DNA of 64,000 nt from Cyanobacterium sp. uoEpiScrs1 (GCF_947331815.1 NZ_OX373462.1:855376-919375); one strand, 5' to 3'. Shown: positions 1 to 9,311, numbered from the stretch's first letter. Numbers and translations: made by a program. The notes: generated from the sequence alone by a model not told the origin.

Positions 1-2
1 GT

Positions 3-338
3 CATGATACCTTAGAGGCTCTATGGATAGATGCTGTGGAGCCGGATAGACAATTTTATCAAGGTATTTTACAAATCGCTGTCGGTTGTTATCATTTAGA
101 AAACCATAATTGGCATGGGGCAGTACTTTTGTTAGCAGAAGGTATTAAACGACTCAGTTCTTATCAACCCGACTATCAGGATATTGATGTATCTAGCCTA
201 GTAATAGAAAGCAAAAAACTATTACATTATCTTCAACAAACTAATTCTGAAAAAATTGAAGTGGAAGCTAAACAATTTGAAAACATCTCAGAGAACTACA
301 CTCGACTTTTTCCCTATATTCTTGAGGTAAACTATTAA
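3..338 (+). CDS. DUF309 family protein, 5'-truncated by window edge
   Basis: The frame is open from base 3, so only the last 111 codons of a longer gene are present. The visible protein starts HDTLEALWIDAVEPDRQFYQ and continues with YQGILQIAVGCYHLENHNW. These H..LE..W and FYQG.LQ..V..YH patterns are the signature of DUF309, a small helical family of unknown function in cyanobacteria and other bacteria. A GTG at 36 is in frame but lies inside the conserved domain, so it is not the true start. The biochemical role is not known. Confidence 0.85.
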   Translation, partial: HDTLEALWIDAVEPDRQFYQGILQIAVGCYHLENHNWHGAVLLLAEGIKRLSSYQPDYQDIDVSSLVIESKKLLHYLQQTNSEKIEVEAKQFENISENYTRLFPYILEVNY

Positions 339-1063
339 CAAAAATTTTCATAATCAACTGTTGAGTATGCTGGTTAAATACTTAGTATCCTTAGATACTA
401 ATAAATGGTTGATTATTTATAGATAATTTCATCAATTAATTAATTGGTATATTTATAAATTCGCTTTTATAGTTTTTGCTAAAAAATAATACTCACCTAA
501 AAAATAAAAGTTAAGCAAGCAATAATTATCCCAGACAAATAGTTAGAGAAATGATACTTATTGATACAATAGCTTTTAGGACTAATATTTTGTTTTATAT
601 AAGTAAAAACACATAAAATTTTTATAGATTTTTTAAATAAAATCAATTTTTTTATAAAAAATCTATAAAATATAATTATTAGAAATAGATATATTACTAA
701 TGTGTTGATTAAATTCAATACTTATGTGTGTTTATTATTTTTACTTAATTTTAATATCTGGACTGCGATTATTTATTCAAAATATTTGATAATTGATCTG
801 ATAACTAGAAATCAGATTTCGTTATTTAATAATAATTAAACAGTAACTGGGGTTAAGTAAAGTTTAAATATAACTGAGAGGTTTTCAACTATTTATATGG
901 ATATATAACGACTATTATCTACACTTTTCCCAAAAATATTCATAGACCTCTAAATTTTAGAAGCTTAAAAAATTTTTAGGTCGAAAAGTAAAGGAAATCA
1001 AGAGCTAAAAAATAGTTTTAGTTTTATCTACATAAAATATGCTACCATAGGCTGGTGTATCCT
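339..1063. other. AT-rich spacer, no gene seen
   Basis: This stretch lies between the DUF309 gene and tRNA-Ser. A 73-codon reverse frame at 497-718 is Ile/Phe/Leu/Lys-rich low-complexity translation and is not believable. Near 943-980 there is an imperfect inverted repeat (GACCTCTAAATTTT against AAAAATTTTTAGGTC) that could be a transcription terminator or leftover. Nothing else is recognisable. Confidence 0.6.
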
Positions 1064-1150
1064 GGAGAGGTGGCTGAGTGGTTGAAAGCGGCTCCCTGCT
1101 AAGGAGTTATGGGGTAACACCCATCGAGGGTTCGAATCCCTCCCTCTCCG
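1064..1150 (+). tRNA. tRNA-Ser (anticodon GCU)
   Basis: This is a class II tRNA of 87 nt. The acceptor arm GGAGAGG at 1064-1070 pairs with CCTCTCC at 1143-1149, and G at 1150 is the discriminator. The D arm (TGGCTGAGTGG), the anticodon loop CTGCTAA with GCT at 1098-1100, a long variable arm (TGGGGTAACACCCA region) and the T arm GGTTCGAATCC are all present. It decodes AGU/AGC serine codons. The 3' CCA is not encoded. Confidence 0.97.
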
Positions 1151-1286
1151 TTTTCGGGCTATTTAACCTTGCCCATTGAAAAGTATGGTGGACCGTTCTC
1201 AGGTTCCACAATTTGACATAAGCTTTGTCTGCATTTTAAGGTAAAAGCCTCAATAGAACACCTTATGTAAGAGTTAACGATAAACG

Positions 1287-2597
1287 ATGACCAATTTTTT
1301 AAGAGAAAATTGTTTAAGATATTCCACCACCCTAATTTTAGCCCTTACCTTGAATAGCAGCTTATTAATTGGTTGTAGTCAAGAACAAAAACCAAGGATT
1401 AACTCCTCTTTCCCTGATGAACTAAAATTAGGAGCTTTATTGCCTGTAACCGGTGATTTATCTTCAATTGGTCAAAATATGCCTGAAGCTGTCAAGTTAG
1501 CCATCGATGAAATTAACGCTTGTGGTGGAGTTAATGGCACGTCGGTAACTCTTGTTACCGAAGACACTCAAACTGACCCTACTACTGGAGTATCAGCTAT
1601 GACAAAATTGGCTGAAGTTGATAGAGTTGCAGGAGTAGTTGGGGCATTTACAAGTAGTGTATCCAGTGCAGCTATTACCATTGCGGCTAAAAATAATGTG
1701 ATGTTAGTATCCCCAGGTAGCACTAGCCCTGTCTTTACTGAGCAAGCAAAAAATGGTGATTTTAAAGGTTATTGGGCCAGAACAGCTCCTTCCGATACCT
1801 ATCAAGCTCGAGCGTTAGCAGCCTTAGCTAGTAAAGAAGGCTTTAAAACTATTGGAACAGTGGTAATTAATAATGATTACGGGGTGGGGTTTGAACAGGA
1901 ATTTATCTCTGCGTTTGAAAAGCAGGTAGGAAAAATAATAGGTAAACGTAAGCCTATTCGTTATGATCCTAAAGCAGCTGTTCTTGATAGTGAGGCAGCT
2001 GCAGCCTTTACCGGAAAGCCTGACGCTGTGGCTACAGCTCTTTATCCTGAAACAGGGAGCGTTTTATTGCAAGCAGCCTATAAACAAGGGCTAACCCAGA
2101 AGGTAATTGTACTATTAACAGATGGAGTTTACTCAGAAGATTTTGTCGAGCAAGTTGGAAAAACACCCAACGGGAGATCCATTCTAGCAGGGGCTTTAGG
2201 AACAGTTCCTGGGGCTGATGGTGAAGTCTTAGAAACTTTTACTACTAAGTGGAAAGAAAAAACGGGGAATAAACTTACCGCCTTTATACCCCATAGTTGG
2301 GATGCTACTATCCTCTTAATGTTGGCAGCGGAAGCAGCAGGCACTAATACAGGAGAAGGAATTAAGAGTAAGATTTATGAAGTTGCTAATGCTCCTGGTA
2401 TAGAAGTTACTAACCCTTGCAAAGCAATAGAGTTGATTCGCAATGGAGAAGAAATTAACTATCAAGGAGCCAGTGGCAATGTTGATATCGATGAGAATGG
2501 AGATGTAGTTGGAATTTATGATGTTTGGACCGTAAAAGAGGATGGAACTACTGAAGTAATCGGTCAGATCAGTCCCGCTAATGTAACTGACGACTAA
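1287..2597 (+). CDS. ABC transporter substrate-binding lipoprotein, amino-acid type (LivK/NatB-like)
   Basis: This 436-residue protein has a type II signal peptide with lipobox LLIGC (Cys30), so it should be a membrane-anchored periplasmic protein. The mature part is a type-1 periplasmic binding fold of the Leu/Ile/Val-binding family: KLGALLPVTGDLSSIGQNM, then AVKLAIDEINACGGVNG, then LVSPGSTSPVFT and GTVVINNDYGVGFEQEF. In cyanobacteria this family includes NatB, the binding protein of a neutral amino acid permease. No permease or ATPase gene is adjacent, so the partner components must be elsewhere or lost. The exact ligand cannot be read from the sequence. Confidence 0.85.
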   Translation: MTNFLRENCLRYSTTLILALTLNSSLLIGCSQEQKPRINSSFPDELKLGALLPVTGDLSSIGQNMPEAVKLAIDEINACGGVNGTSVTLVTEDTQTDPTTGVSAMTKLAEVDRVAGVVGAFTSSVSSAAITIAAKNNVMLVSPGSTSPVFTEQAKNGDFKGYWARTAPSDTYQARALAALASKEGFKTIGTVVINNDYGVGFEQEFISAFEKQVGKIIGKRKPIRYDPKAAVLDSEAAAAFTGKPDAVATALYPETGSVLLQAAYKQGLTQKVIVLLTDGVYSEDFVEQVGKTPNGRSILAGALGTVPGADGEVLETFTTKWKEKTGNKLTAFIPHSWDATILLMLAAEAAGTNTGEGIKSKIYEVANAPGIEVTNPCKAIELIRNGEEINYQGASGNVDIDENGDVVGIYDVWTVKEDGTTEVIGQISPANVTDD

Positions 2598-3166
2598 AAT
2601 ATCTGTCGACTATACTAGTTTTTCCTAAAAAGTGAACAATTTTCAATTTCCTCTTTAAGTCTATCAATTCTAGATACCATAATACAATCACTCTTATTGA
2701 GTCCAGCAATAGTATGATTCCAGCAGGATACTATCTTCCCTCCCACTATGTTAGTAATACGGGATGATATACTTCTGATTCAGCCAGATCTCCAACAGCT
2801 TTAGTAAAAGAAATTGCCTGTTGGAAATCTGGAAATCTATATAATCTTTCTAATCGTAATTATCTTTGTTTCTTAACGATATGCCAATCAGTAATCTGAG
2901 TCTTTAATCGTCCAATTTTTTCTAGAAAAACAAAGTATCTGTGAGCATTATAAACTTCAAATGCTTGTTTTTTACAAGACCATTAATGATTATATTTTCA
3001 GGTCTACATCATTAATCAACATTATAGTCAAATTGGCTTTTTTAATAGAGAAGGAGTGGTTTTTCTCATACATCTTTTGAACTTATACTTTATCAGTTCA
3101 GACAGATAGGGAGTCTTCATGGTACAATCCATATGGTTCTTATAACAGCATCAGGAAAAACCAACT
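2598..3166. other. Spacer holding a decayed gene
   Basis: The spacer between the binding-protein gene and bioB contains the remains of a pterin dehydratase gene on the minus strand (separate entry). The last 150 bases before bioB look like an upstream region. A possible Shine-Dalgarno AGGAA lies near 3152. Confidence 0.6.
2625..2990 (-). pseudogene. Decayed pterin-4a-carbinolamine dehydratase
   Basis: Reading the minus strand from about 2990, one frame gives KTQITDWHIVKKQ, then a stop, then LRLERLYRFPDFQQAISF and TKAVGDLAESEVYHPVLLT, then a second stop. After a frameshift near 2735-2745 the next frame gives NHTIAGLNKSDCIMVSRIDR. These blocks match, in order, the family pattern W.(L)ERxYxFxDFxxAxxF, then AExxxHHPxLLTxW, then WTHxIxGLxxxDxIMAxxID. 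The protein would have recycled or processed pterin-4a-carbinolamine. Two nonsense codons, the first catalytic His replaced by Tyr (YHP for HHP) and a frameshift mark it as dead. The 5' end is uncertain. Confidence 0.8.
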
Positions 3167-4255
3167 GTGGTTCAAGTATCCGTATCCTCCTCTCCCCTAC
3201 TTCATCAAGAAGGGAAACAGACTTTAAAAGACAGGCTGAGGCAATTAGCTCAAAGGATTATTGAAGGTAATCACATCACTAGAGCAGAAGCTCTAATTCT
3301 CACAGAAATTGAAGGACAGGAAAATATTTTATTGTTATGCGAGGCTGCTGATTATATTAGACATGCTTGTTGTGGAACAACAGTGGATCTGTGTAGTATT
3401 GTCAATATAAAATCGGGAAACTGTTCGGAAGATTGTAGCTTTTGCTCCCAATCTGCTCGCTATCAGGGAGGAGATTCTCCTGTTTATGGACTCAAGTCTT
3501 CTAAAGAAATTATTGATCAGGCTAAGTCCGCGGCAGCAGCTGGGGCAAAGCGATTTTGTTTAGTGAGTCAAGGGCGAGGTTTTAAATACCAAGGAGCAAA
3601 CTCTAAGGAATTTGAGCAAATTTTAGAAACTATCCAACTCATCACCGCCACAACAAAAATTAAGCCTTGCTGTGCTTTAGGAGAAATTACGCTCGAACAA
3701 GCTCAGTCCTTGAAGGAAGCAGGAGTTACCCGCTATAATCATAATCTGGAAACCTCCGAAAACTTTTATACTGAGATAGTTACAAGCCATAGTTGGCGTG
3801 ACCGCGTTGAGACTGTTAAAAATCTTAAAGAAGTCGGCATTCAAGCCTGTTCAGGGGGCATTTTAGGTATGGGAGAAACATGGGAAGATCGAATAGATCT
3901 TGCTCTAGCTCTAAGGGAATTAGAGGTAGAATCTATTCCTATAAATTTGCTTAATCCCAGGAAGGAAACCCCTCTTGGGGATCGTTCCAGACTTGAGCCC
4001 TTTGAGGCACTTAAAGCAATCTCTATTTTTCGCTTTATCCTCCCTCAACAAATTCTTCGTTATGCAGGAGGACGAGAAATAATTATGGGTGAACTACAAA
4101 GCCTAGGGTTAAAAGCTGGAATTAATGCTATGCTAGTCGGACATTATCTGACAACCCCTGGACAACTCCCAGAACTGGATATTGCTATGCTTGAATCGTT
4201 AGGACTACAAGGTGGTGAAGCTCCAATTCCTGGTGAATATCAAACACAATTGTAA
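3167..4255 (+). CDS. bioB: Biotin synthase
   Basis: This radical-SAM enzyme inserts sulfur into dethiobiotin to give biotin in the cytoplasm. At 362 residues it has the expected length. The [4Fe-4S] motif CSEDCSFC has Cys86, Cys90 and Cys93. Family landmarks YNHNLETSENFY, NLLNPRKETPLGD and YAGGREIIMG are intact. The start is GTG with a weak AGGAA about 15 nt upstream; no better ATG is in frame. bioY and lspA follow on the same strand within 45 and 60 bases, so the three are probably co-transcribed. Confidence 0.95.
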   Translation: MVQVSVSSSPLLHQEGKQTLKDRLRQLAQRIIEGNHITRAEALILTEIEGQENILLLCEAADYIRHACCGTTVDLCSIVNIKSGNCSEDCSFCSQSARYQGGDSPVYGLKSSKEIIDQAKSAAAAGAKRFCLVSQGRGFKYQGANSKEFEQILETIQLITATTKIKPCCALGEITLEQAQSLKEAGVTRYNHNLETSENFYTEIVTSHSWRDRVETVKNLKEVGIQACSGGILGMGETWEDRIDLALALRELEVESIPINLLNPRKETPLGDRSRLEPFEALKAISIFRFILPQQILRYAGGREIIMGELQSLGLKAGINAMLVGHYLTTPGQLPELDIAMLESLGLQGGEAPIPGEYQTQL

Positions 4256-4299
4256 CAAATCAAAACCTATCTTTACCTCAAAATTACCCCCGATATAAG

Positions 4300-4884
4300 G
4301 TGTCTGCTACCAATGAGTTTCTCTGGGCGATAATTGGTCTATTATTAACGGTTTTCAGTACGTTCGTGCAGGCCTTTATAGTGAGTTTGCCGTGGAATTG
4401 GGAACAACAAAGTATAGGATCACTCCCTTTGGGAGTAACCTGTCAAGTAGGAGCCGTACTATTAACAGGATGTGTGGGAGGAAAAAATGCTGGTGTCTTG
4501 TCGCAAATTGCTTATATTTTCTTAGGTTTGTTCGGACTACCTGTCTTTGCTCAAGGTGGAAGCCTAAATTACTGGCAAGAGCCCAGCTTTGGTTATCTGT
4601 TAGGATTTATCCCAGGAGCTTGGCTATGTGGTTTTATAGCTTCTCAGGCTAGGCAAAAATTGGAATGTTTAGCCTGGAGTGCTGTATGTGGATTATTTAT
4701 GATTCATCTATGTGGCTTAGTATATTTAATCGGGTTATCTTTCTTAAATCCTACAACAGTTCCTCTTAAGAACTTACCTGAGTTTATCATGAATTATTCC
4801 GCCAACCCCTTACCCAGTCAGTTAGCAATTGCTTGTGCTGTCGCTGTAGCGGCTTTCATCTTACGTAAACTGTTATTTTATTAA
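4300..4884 (+). CDS. bioY: BioY biotin transporter component
   Basis: This 194-residue integral membrane protein has about five to six hydrophobic segments. The BioY family core is visible: LGVTCQVGAVLLTGCVGGKN, GLPVFAQGG and FGYLLGFIPGAWLCGF. BioY is the substrate-binding S component of ECF-type biotin uptake. The GTG start gives SATNEFLWAIIGLLL, which fits the conserved family N-terminus; no alternative upstream start is needed. It sits directly after bioB. The organism therefore seems able both to make biotin and to capture or recapture it, unless BioY works with a remote ECF module that has been lost. Confidence 0.88.
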   Translation: MSATNEFLWAIIGLLLTVFSTFVQAFIVSLPWNWEQQSIGSLPLGVTCQVGAVLLTGCVGGKNAGVLSQIAYIFLGLFGLPVFAQGGSLNYWQEPSFGYLLGFIPGAWLCGFIASQARQKLECLAWSAVCGLFMIHLCGLVYLIGLSFLNPTTVPLKNLPEFIMNYSANPLPSQLAIACAVAVAAFILRKLLFY

Positions 4885-4942
4885 AGGACTTTATTTGAGC
4901 AGAAATTAGGGTTGTAAGTCACCCTAAACATAGCGGACACAC

Positions 4943-5419
4943 ATGAGAAAAAACAGTTTTTTTTGGCTGGTTGGCCTAGCTGGTTTAATAATTGATCAAA
5001 TAACTAAATATTGGGTTACTCAATGGTTTACAAATTTAGGACAGACTATTCATATCTGGTCAGGAGTATTCCATTTGACCTATGTTATTAATACGGGGGC
5101 TGCATTTAGTTTTTTTACCGGAGGTGCAAAATGGCTACGCTGGCTTTCATTAGGGGTTAGTTTAAGTTTAATGGTTTTAGCTTTGTGGGGAAGTAGAATG
5201 AAGTTTACGGAACAGTTAGGTTATGGATTTATCTTAGCAGGAGCATTGGGAAATGGAATAGATCGTTTTTTATTTGGATATGTGGTTGATTTTCTCGACT
5301 TTCGATTAATTCAATTTCCTGTTTTTAATTTAGCTGATATTTTTATTAATTTTGGGATTATTTTTTTACTAGTTGCTAGTTTTTCCGAGCCATCATCTTC
5401 TCATAAGTCAGACTTTTGA
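4943..5419 (+). CDS. lspA: Lipoprotein signal peptidase (signal peptidase II)
   Basis: This 158-residue inner-membrane aspartyl protease has four hydrophobic segments. It removes signal peptides from prolipoproteins such as the binding protein encoded at 1.3-2.6 kb. The catalytic motifs GNGIDRFLFGYVVDF (Asp116) and NLADIFINFG (Asp132) are intact, as is the N-terminal DQITKYWV motif. It is the third gene of the bioB-bioY-lspA run. Confidence 0.95.
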   Translation: MRKNSFFWLVGLAGLIIDQITKYWVTQWFTNLGQTIHIWSGVFHLTYVINTGAAFSFFTGGAKWLRWLSLGVSLSLMVLALWGSRMKFTEQLGYGFILAGALGNGIDRFLFGYVVDFLDFRLIQFPVFNLADIFINFGIIFLLVASFSEPSSSHKSDF

Positions 5420-5806
5420 GTTTTAAAGGTTATTTGTTTCAGTATCCCCCAGAAAATAGCTATGATGTATTGAGGCTATGTTTATGTTAATAGTCTTACA
5501 GATTTAAAATCTTTCCCAAATCATAGTACTGTTAATTAGAGAGATTAGTATCATTCACTATTGTTTACTAAGATAACGGTTAGCAGGTAACTAATTATTG
5601 ATGTAATAGAATAAAATCAAAGTTTAATTAATGTATGATTGTTTGTTTTGTATTTATTAAGTTAATTATTCTAACTTATTGCTCTTTATAGAGTTGCTCA
5701 CATGGTATTTTATACCATAATAAGTCAGACAGTTTAAAATAAGAGTAAAAGTATTGTTGCTAGTTACGGATCAATAGTAGTAATCTACTAATGTAGAGGA
5801 ATGTTT
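5420..5806. other. Intergenic spacer, probable tatA upstream region
   Basis: I see no gene-like frame in this AT-rich spacer. A Shine-Dalgarno-like AGAGGA sits at about 5794-5800 and serves the tatA start at 5807. Confidence 0.6.
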
Positions 5807-6091
5807 ATGAACGTTTTTGGTATTGGACTCCCAGAAATGGCGTTAATTTTTGTAATTTCCTTATTAGTTTTTGGACCTAAAAAACTACCAGAAATTGGAC
5901 GAAGTTTAGGCAAAGCTATTCGAGGGTTTCAAGAAGCCTCTAAAGAGTTTGAAAATGAGTTTAAGCGTGAAGCTCAAAAATTAGAGAGTTCTGTTACGAT
6001 GCAAGCTCAATTAGAGGACAATAAAGTTGCTAAACCATCATCTTTAAACAGTTCTGTCAAGGAGACAATAAATAACACACAACAAGAGTAG
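5807..6091 (+). CDS. tatA: Sec-independent translocase protein TatA
   Basis: The protein starts MNVFGIGLPEMALIF, a typical cyanobacterial TatA N-terminus: one membrane helix, the hinge FGPKKLPEIG, then an amphipathic helix (RSLGKAIRGFQEASKEFENE) and a polar tail. It forms the pore-like part of the twin-arginine export system for folded proteins. An in-frame ATG at 5801 exists, but AGAGGA lies only about one base before it and 7-8 bases before the ATG at 5807, so the second start is preferred. Length is 94 residues. Confidence 0.93.
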   Translation: MNVFGIGLPEMALIFVISLLVFGPKKLPEIGRSLGKAIRGFQEASKEFENEFKREAQKLESSVTMQAQLEDNKVAKPSSLNSSVKETINNTQQE

Positions 6092-6165
6092 ATAGTCAAT
6101 AAATTGGTATTTAACTTACTTAGCAGCTTAAACAATGTGGAGAAATACTTGAAGAGGAAATTTAA

Positions 6166-6783
6166 ATGAGTGAACAAAGTCCCTATGAGGTTCTGGGAAT
6201 TAATGATTCAGCCTCATTTGAGGAGATACAAGAAGCAAAAAATCGTTTAAGTCAAAAATATTGTAAAGATAATAAAGTCGTTGAAAGTATTGAAGTTGCC
6301 TATGACGCTATTATCATGGATCGTCTGAGAATGAGACAAGAGGGAAAGATTAAAGTACCATATCGTATTCGTTTCCCAGAAAAATCAGTAGAGATTCCTT
6401 CAACTCCTCTTCCCCTATCTTTAGATAATTCTCTCCCGTGGCTACAAGGTTTTATTAACACACCATCTTATGACGATGTTCTTTGGACAACTGGGATATT
6501 TGCGACTTTATTTATTTTTATTATCTTTGTATCTTTTAGTAAAATTCCTTTGATTTTAATGTTAGGAGTTTTTGTCAATATCTATTTTCTTAACCGTAAG
6601 GGAGGACAAATTGGAAGAGCGTTTTTGATAACTATCATTGGTTTATTAATTGGTGTAGGATTAGGGACAGGTATCATTAGTTTGCTAAGTAGCTCCAATT
6701 TAACTATCTTCTTAGAGTCAGACAAGTTAGCAGGTTTCATTACACTAATTGTATTTTGGTTTATTAGCAGTTTTATTCATTAA
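6166..6783 (+). CDS. CPP1-like (DUF3353) membrane J-like protein
   Basis: The N-terminal 65 residues resemble a J-like fold without the HPD motif: PYEVLGINDSASFEEIQEAK and VESIEVAYDAIIMDRLRMRQ, followed by EGKIKVPYRIRFPEK. Several membrane segments follow between about residues 105 and 205. This is the arrangement of the cyanobacterial and plastid CPP1 (chaperone-like protein of POR) family, whose plastid member stabilises protochlorophyllide oxidoreductase at thylakoids. The gene begins 75 bases after tatA on the same strand. If the organism has given up chlorophyll synthesis, its retention suggests another client. Confidence 0.82.
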   Translation: MSEQSPYEVLGINDSASFEEIQEAKNRLSQKYCKDNKVVESIEVAYDAIIMDRLRMRQEGKIKVPYRIRFPEKSVEIPSTPLPLSLDNSLPWLQGFINTPSYDDVLWTTGIFATLFIFIIFVSFSKIPLILMLGVFVNIYFLNRKGGQIGRAFLITIIGLLIGVGLGTGIISLLSSSNLTIFLESDKLAGFITLIVFWFISSFIH

Positions 6784-7784
6784 AATAAATAACTAGGATC
6801 GAGTTAAGACAGTTATCTAGTACTGTTCACCACTGTCTGTAAGTAGCATTTGCTATCTATAAGTTTCACATAATTTTATACAAAAAATCAATTAAGTAAA
6901 GACTGCATAGTTCAAGGCTAAATTAACTCGATGTAAATTAACTAACGCTTTAATTCTGTTTTATCTACATAGCTTGCCTCAATTATACTTCTTTTTAGAA
7001 CAGTGTTAGAAACTAGACTTGCCATGGTAAGATTAGTTCTTACTAACTAATTTTGAAAACATAAGTGGTTACCATCTATTGTAGTTAGAATACATTAATT
7101 GATTTAAAAGAGCTTAGAGCCTTATTTCATATATTCTACTTTTAATAAATAATTTAAAGCTATATATTTACTCGGATTTCAATGGAGACAATAAGTTTTC
7201 TAAACTGGGACTATATCCTAAATATTTAATTATAGATTCACATACTTCTTAGTATATTCTTTCAACGTTTAGGAATTAGATATTTTATCTATTCCATGAA
7301 CAGTAATTATAAAGTTGCCGTCTAGATAAAAATAACAAATATGTCACAAAAGTAAGAATATCAATCAATTTATGCAAAATTCACTATTGCAAGCAATCTT
7401 TATATTAAAATCAAAACTTGTATCTTTTCTATATCTAATCTTCAATTTTAGATTGTAGTGATTAGTTTAATAATTTATTTGGTTATCCTATTTTTAGATT
7501 ATCTAATACAATTACTATATTAAAATAATCACTACAAATTACAAGACTATAAATACAAAATAAATAATAAAAATCTTTGTTTGATTTACAGATAACTATT
7601 TTATTTTCAGATATGATTTTCATTGAGTTTATTTAGTAAAATTTACAATAGCTTTTAGATTCAAAGATACCCTTTAAATTAAATCAAACAGTTCTAATCC
7701 AATAACAGAGTGTGATTAGGGAAATTTTAAGGATTTTGTTAATATTAATGTCACAAGCGAGCCATTGGAGAACATTCCAAAATT
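6784..7784. other. 1 kb AT-rich spacer, possible gene remnant on minus strand
   Basis: No intact gene is visible. On the minus strand between about 7172 and 7350, two neighbouring frames read like protein: FYLDGNFIITVHGIDKIS, then after a shift EVCESIIKYLGYSPSLENLL with an in-frame stop just before it, ending LSPLKSE-stop. I do not recognise the family. It may be a decayed gene or chance. The rest is low-complexity AT sequence and the rpe leader. Confidence 0.35.
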
Positions 7785-8486
7785 ATGAGCCAATCTACTA
7801 AACCCACCGTAATCTCCCCTTCCATTCTCTCGGCTGACTTTAGTCTTTTAGGAGAAGAGGTCCGAGCTGTAGACGAAGCAGGAGCTGATTGGATCCATGT
7901 CGATGTCATGGACGGTCGTTTTGTTCCTAACATCACTATTGGTCCACTAGTCATTAAAGCGATTCGTCCTTACACAAATAAACCTTTGGATGTTCACTTA
8001 ATGATTGTTGAACCTGAAAGATATATTGCTGATTTTGCTGAAGCTGGTGCTGATATTATTTCCGTTCATGCTGAACATAACGCATCCCCTCATCTACATC
8101 GCACTCTAGGACAAATTCGAGAGTTGGGTAAAAAGGCTGGTGTAGTTCTTAATCCTTCTACTCCCCTAAACTTAATCGAGTATGTTCTGGAACTATGTGA
8201 CTTAATACTGATTATGAGTGTTAATCCGGGATTTGGTGGTCAAAGCTTTATTCCCGAAATGGTGAATAAAATCAGTGCACTGCGTCAGATATGTGATGAA
8301 CGCGGACTAGATCCTTGGATTCAGGTTGATGGGGGGTTAAAACCAGACAATACTTGGCAAGTTTTAGAAGCAGGTGCTAACGCTATTGTCGCTGGGTCGG
8401 CGATTTTCGGAGCTCCTCACTATGGTGAAGCTATTGAAAAAATTAGAAACAGCAAGCGTCCTCAACCAGAATTAGCGGTAGTTTAA
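7785..8486 (+). CDS. rpe: Ribulose-phosphate 3-epimerase
   Basis: This TIM-barrel enzyme interconverts ribulose 5-phosphate and xylulose 5-phosphate. At 233 residues it has standard length. Motifs include [15 protein letters not shown], the metal and active-site region [39 protein letters not shown] and [11 protein letters not shown]. It serves either the Calvin cycle or the oxidative pentose phosphate pathway; together with pgi here the latter is the simpler reading. A strong terminator follows at 8531-8556. Confidence 0.96.
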   Translation: MSQSTKPTVISPSILSADFSLLGEEVRAVDEAGADWIHVDVMDGRFVPNITIGPLVIKAIRPYTNKPLDVHLMIVEPERYIADFAEAGADIISVHAEHNASPHLHRTLGQIRELGKKAGVVLNPSTPLNLIEYVLELCDLILIMSVNPGFGGQSFIPEMVNKISALRQICDERGLDPWIQVDGGLKPDNTWQVLEAGANAIVAGSAIFGAPHYGEAIEKIRNSKRPQPELAVV

Positions 8487-8530
8487 TCTCTAAAATTTGG
8501 GCTTATGTTCCTATGAACTTAAAGCTCTTC

Positions 8531-8556
8531 AAAGGCGATCAGTTTGATCGCCTTTT
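8531..8556. terminator. Bidirectional terminator after rpe
   Basis: AAAGGCGATCA at 8531-8541 pairs perfectly with TGATCGCCTTT at 8545-8555 around a GTT loop. A-rich and T-rich flanks on the two sides let it serve both rpe (plus) and the small convergent gene that ends at 8565. Confidence 0.85.
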
Positions 8557-8564
8557 GCACCAAA

Positions 8565-8792
8565 TTAGCTCTCTGTTTGATTATTACGCTTCATCGTATG
8601 CAACTCTTGCAAAAGAACATCGATTTCAGCTTCTAGATGTAAATATTTGAGTTGCTGTATTGTTTGATAGGATGTGCTCAATTGTCTTACTGAGTTTTTC
8701 TCTATCTCCGTTTGTGGCCACTGCTGAGTCAAGGATTTAATAGAAGTCTGATGATTTTGTAAAGACGAATAGGTAAGGGTTTGAATAGTCAT
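8565..8792 (-). CDS. Small conserved-looking hypothetical protein (75 aa)
   Basis: The 75-residue soluble protein is rich in Gln, Thr and Ser (MTIQTLTYSSLQNHQTSIK). It is predicted to be helical in its C-terminal half (LKYLHLEAEIDVLLQELHTM). Base composition is clearly richer than the surrounding spacer, and the frame ends exactly at the shared terminator, which supports a real gene. I do not recognise a family and assign no function. Confidence 0.55.
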   Translation of the reverse strand: MTIQTLTYSSLQNHQTSIKSLTQQWPQTEIEKNSVRQLSTSYQTIQQLKYLHLEAEIDVLLQELHTMKRNNQTES

Positions 8793-9311
8793 CTACTGTT
8801 TGATTAAGTAAAGTTACTTATTATTTATTGATACAACCCGAGTATTATAACTTAACTATGGGTTAAAGCATACGCTTATAGTATTCATTGTATAGATATA
8901 AAGAATTAAAAAATTTAATTTACTACATAATTTCGATTTTACTTAAATAAACTTTCAAATAAAATCGAAGCTTACTAAAAAACAATTAAGTTAAATTAAT
9001 TAATTTATAATAATAGAATAATTTCTGTCTCCATTATTAGTATTTTTGCAACTTTTATGAAATTAAAGTTGATATTGACTTAGGAATTGACTGATGACTA
9101 GTCTACAATCTAAGATTATAAACTACATGTTTTTCAACATATTTAGTAATTGTTAAAAACGTTTAGTCAAACTAACGTGTAGTATTTAGCTTATTTATAC
9201 TAAAGAATATATATCTGATATGGCTTTTAATTTATAATCACTACTTGTTTGTCAATGGGGTAGTCATATACACTTGTAGCACATGCATTTGTACTTTTGG
9301 AGACCAACATT
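8793..9311. other. AT-rich spacer, nothing recognised
   Basis: This divergent spacer lies between the small minus-strand gene and the plus-strand gene at 9312. No frame of believable composition is present. Promoters for both neighbours must lie here, but I cannot fix them. The 3' end carries a GGAG Shine-Dalgarno at 9299-9302. Confidence 0.5.

Noticed and set aside
497..718. 73-codon reverse frame
   Set aside because: Composition is only Ile, Phe, Leu, Lys and Asn, as expected from AT-rich non-coding sequence. No Shine-Dalgarno and no recognisable domain.
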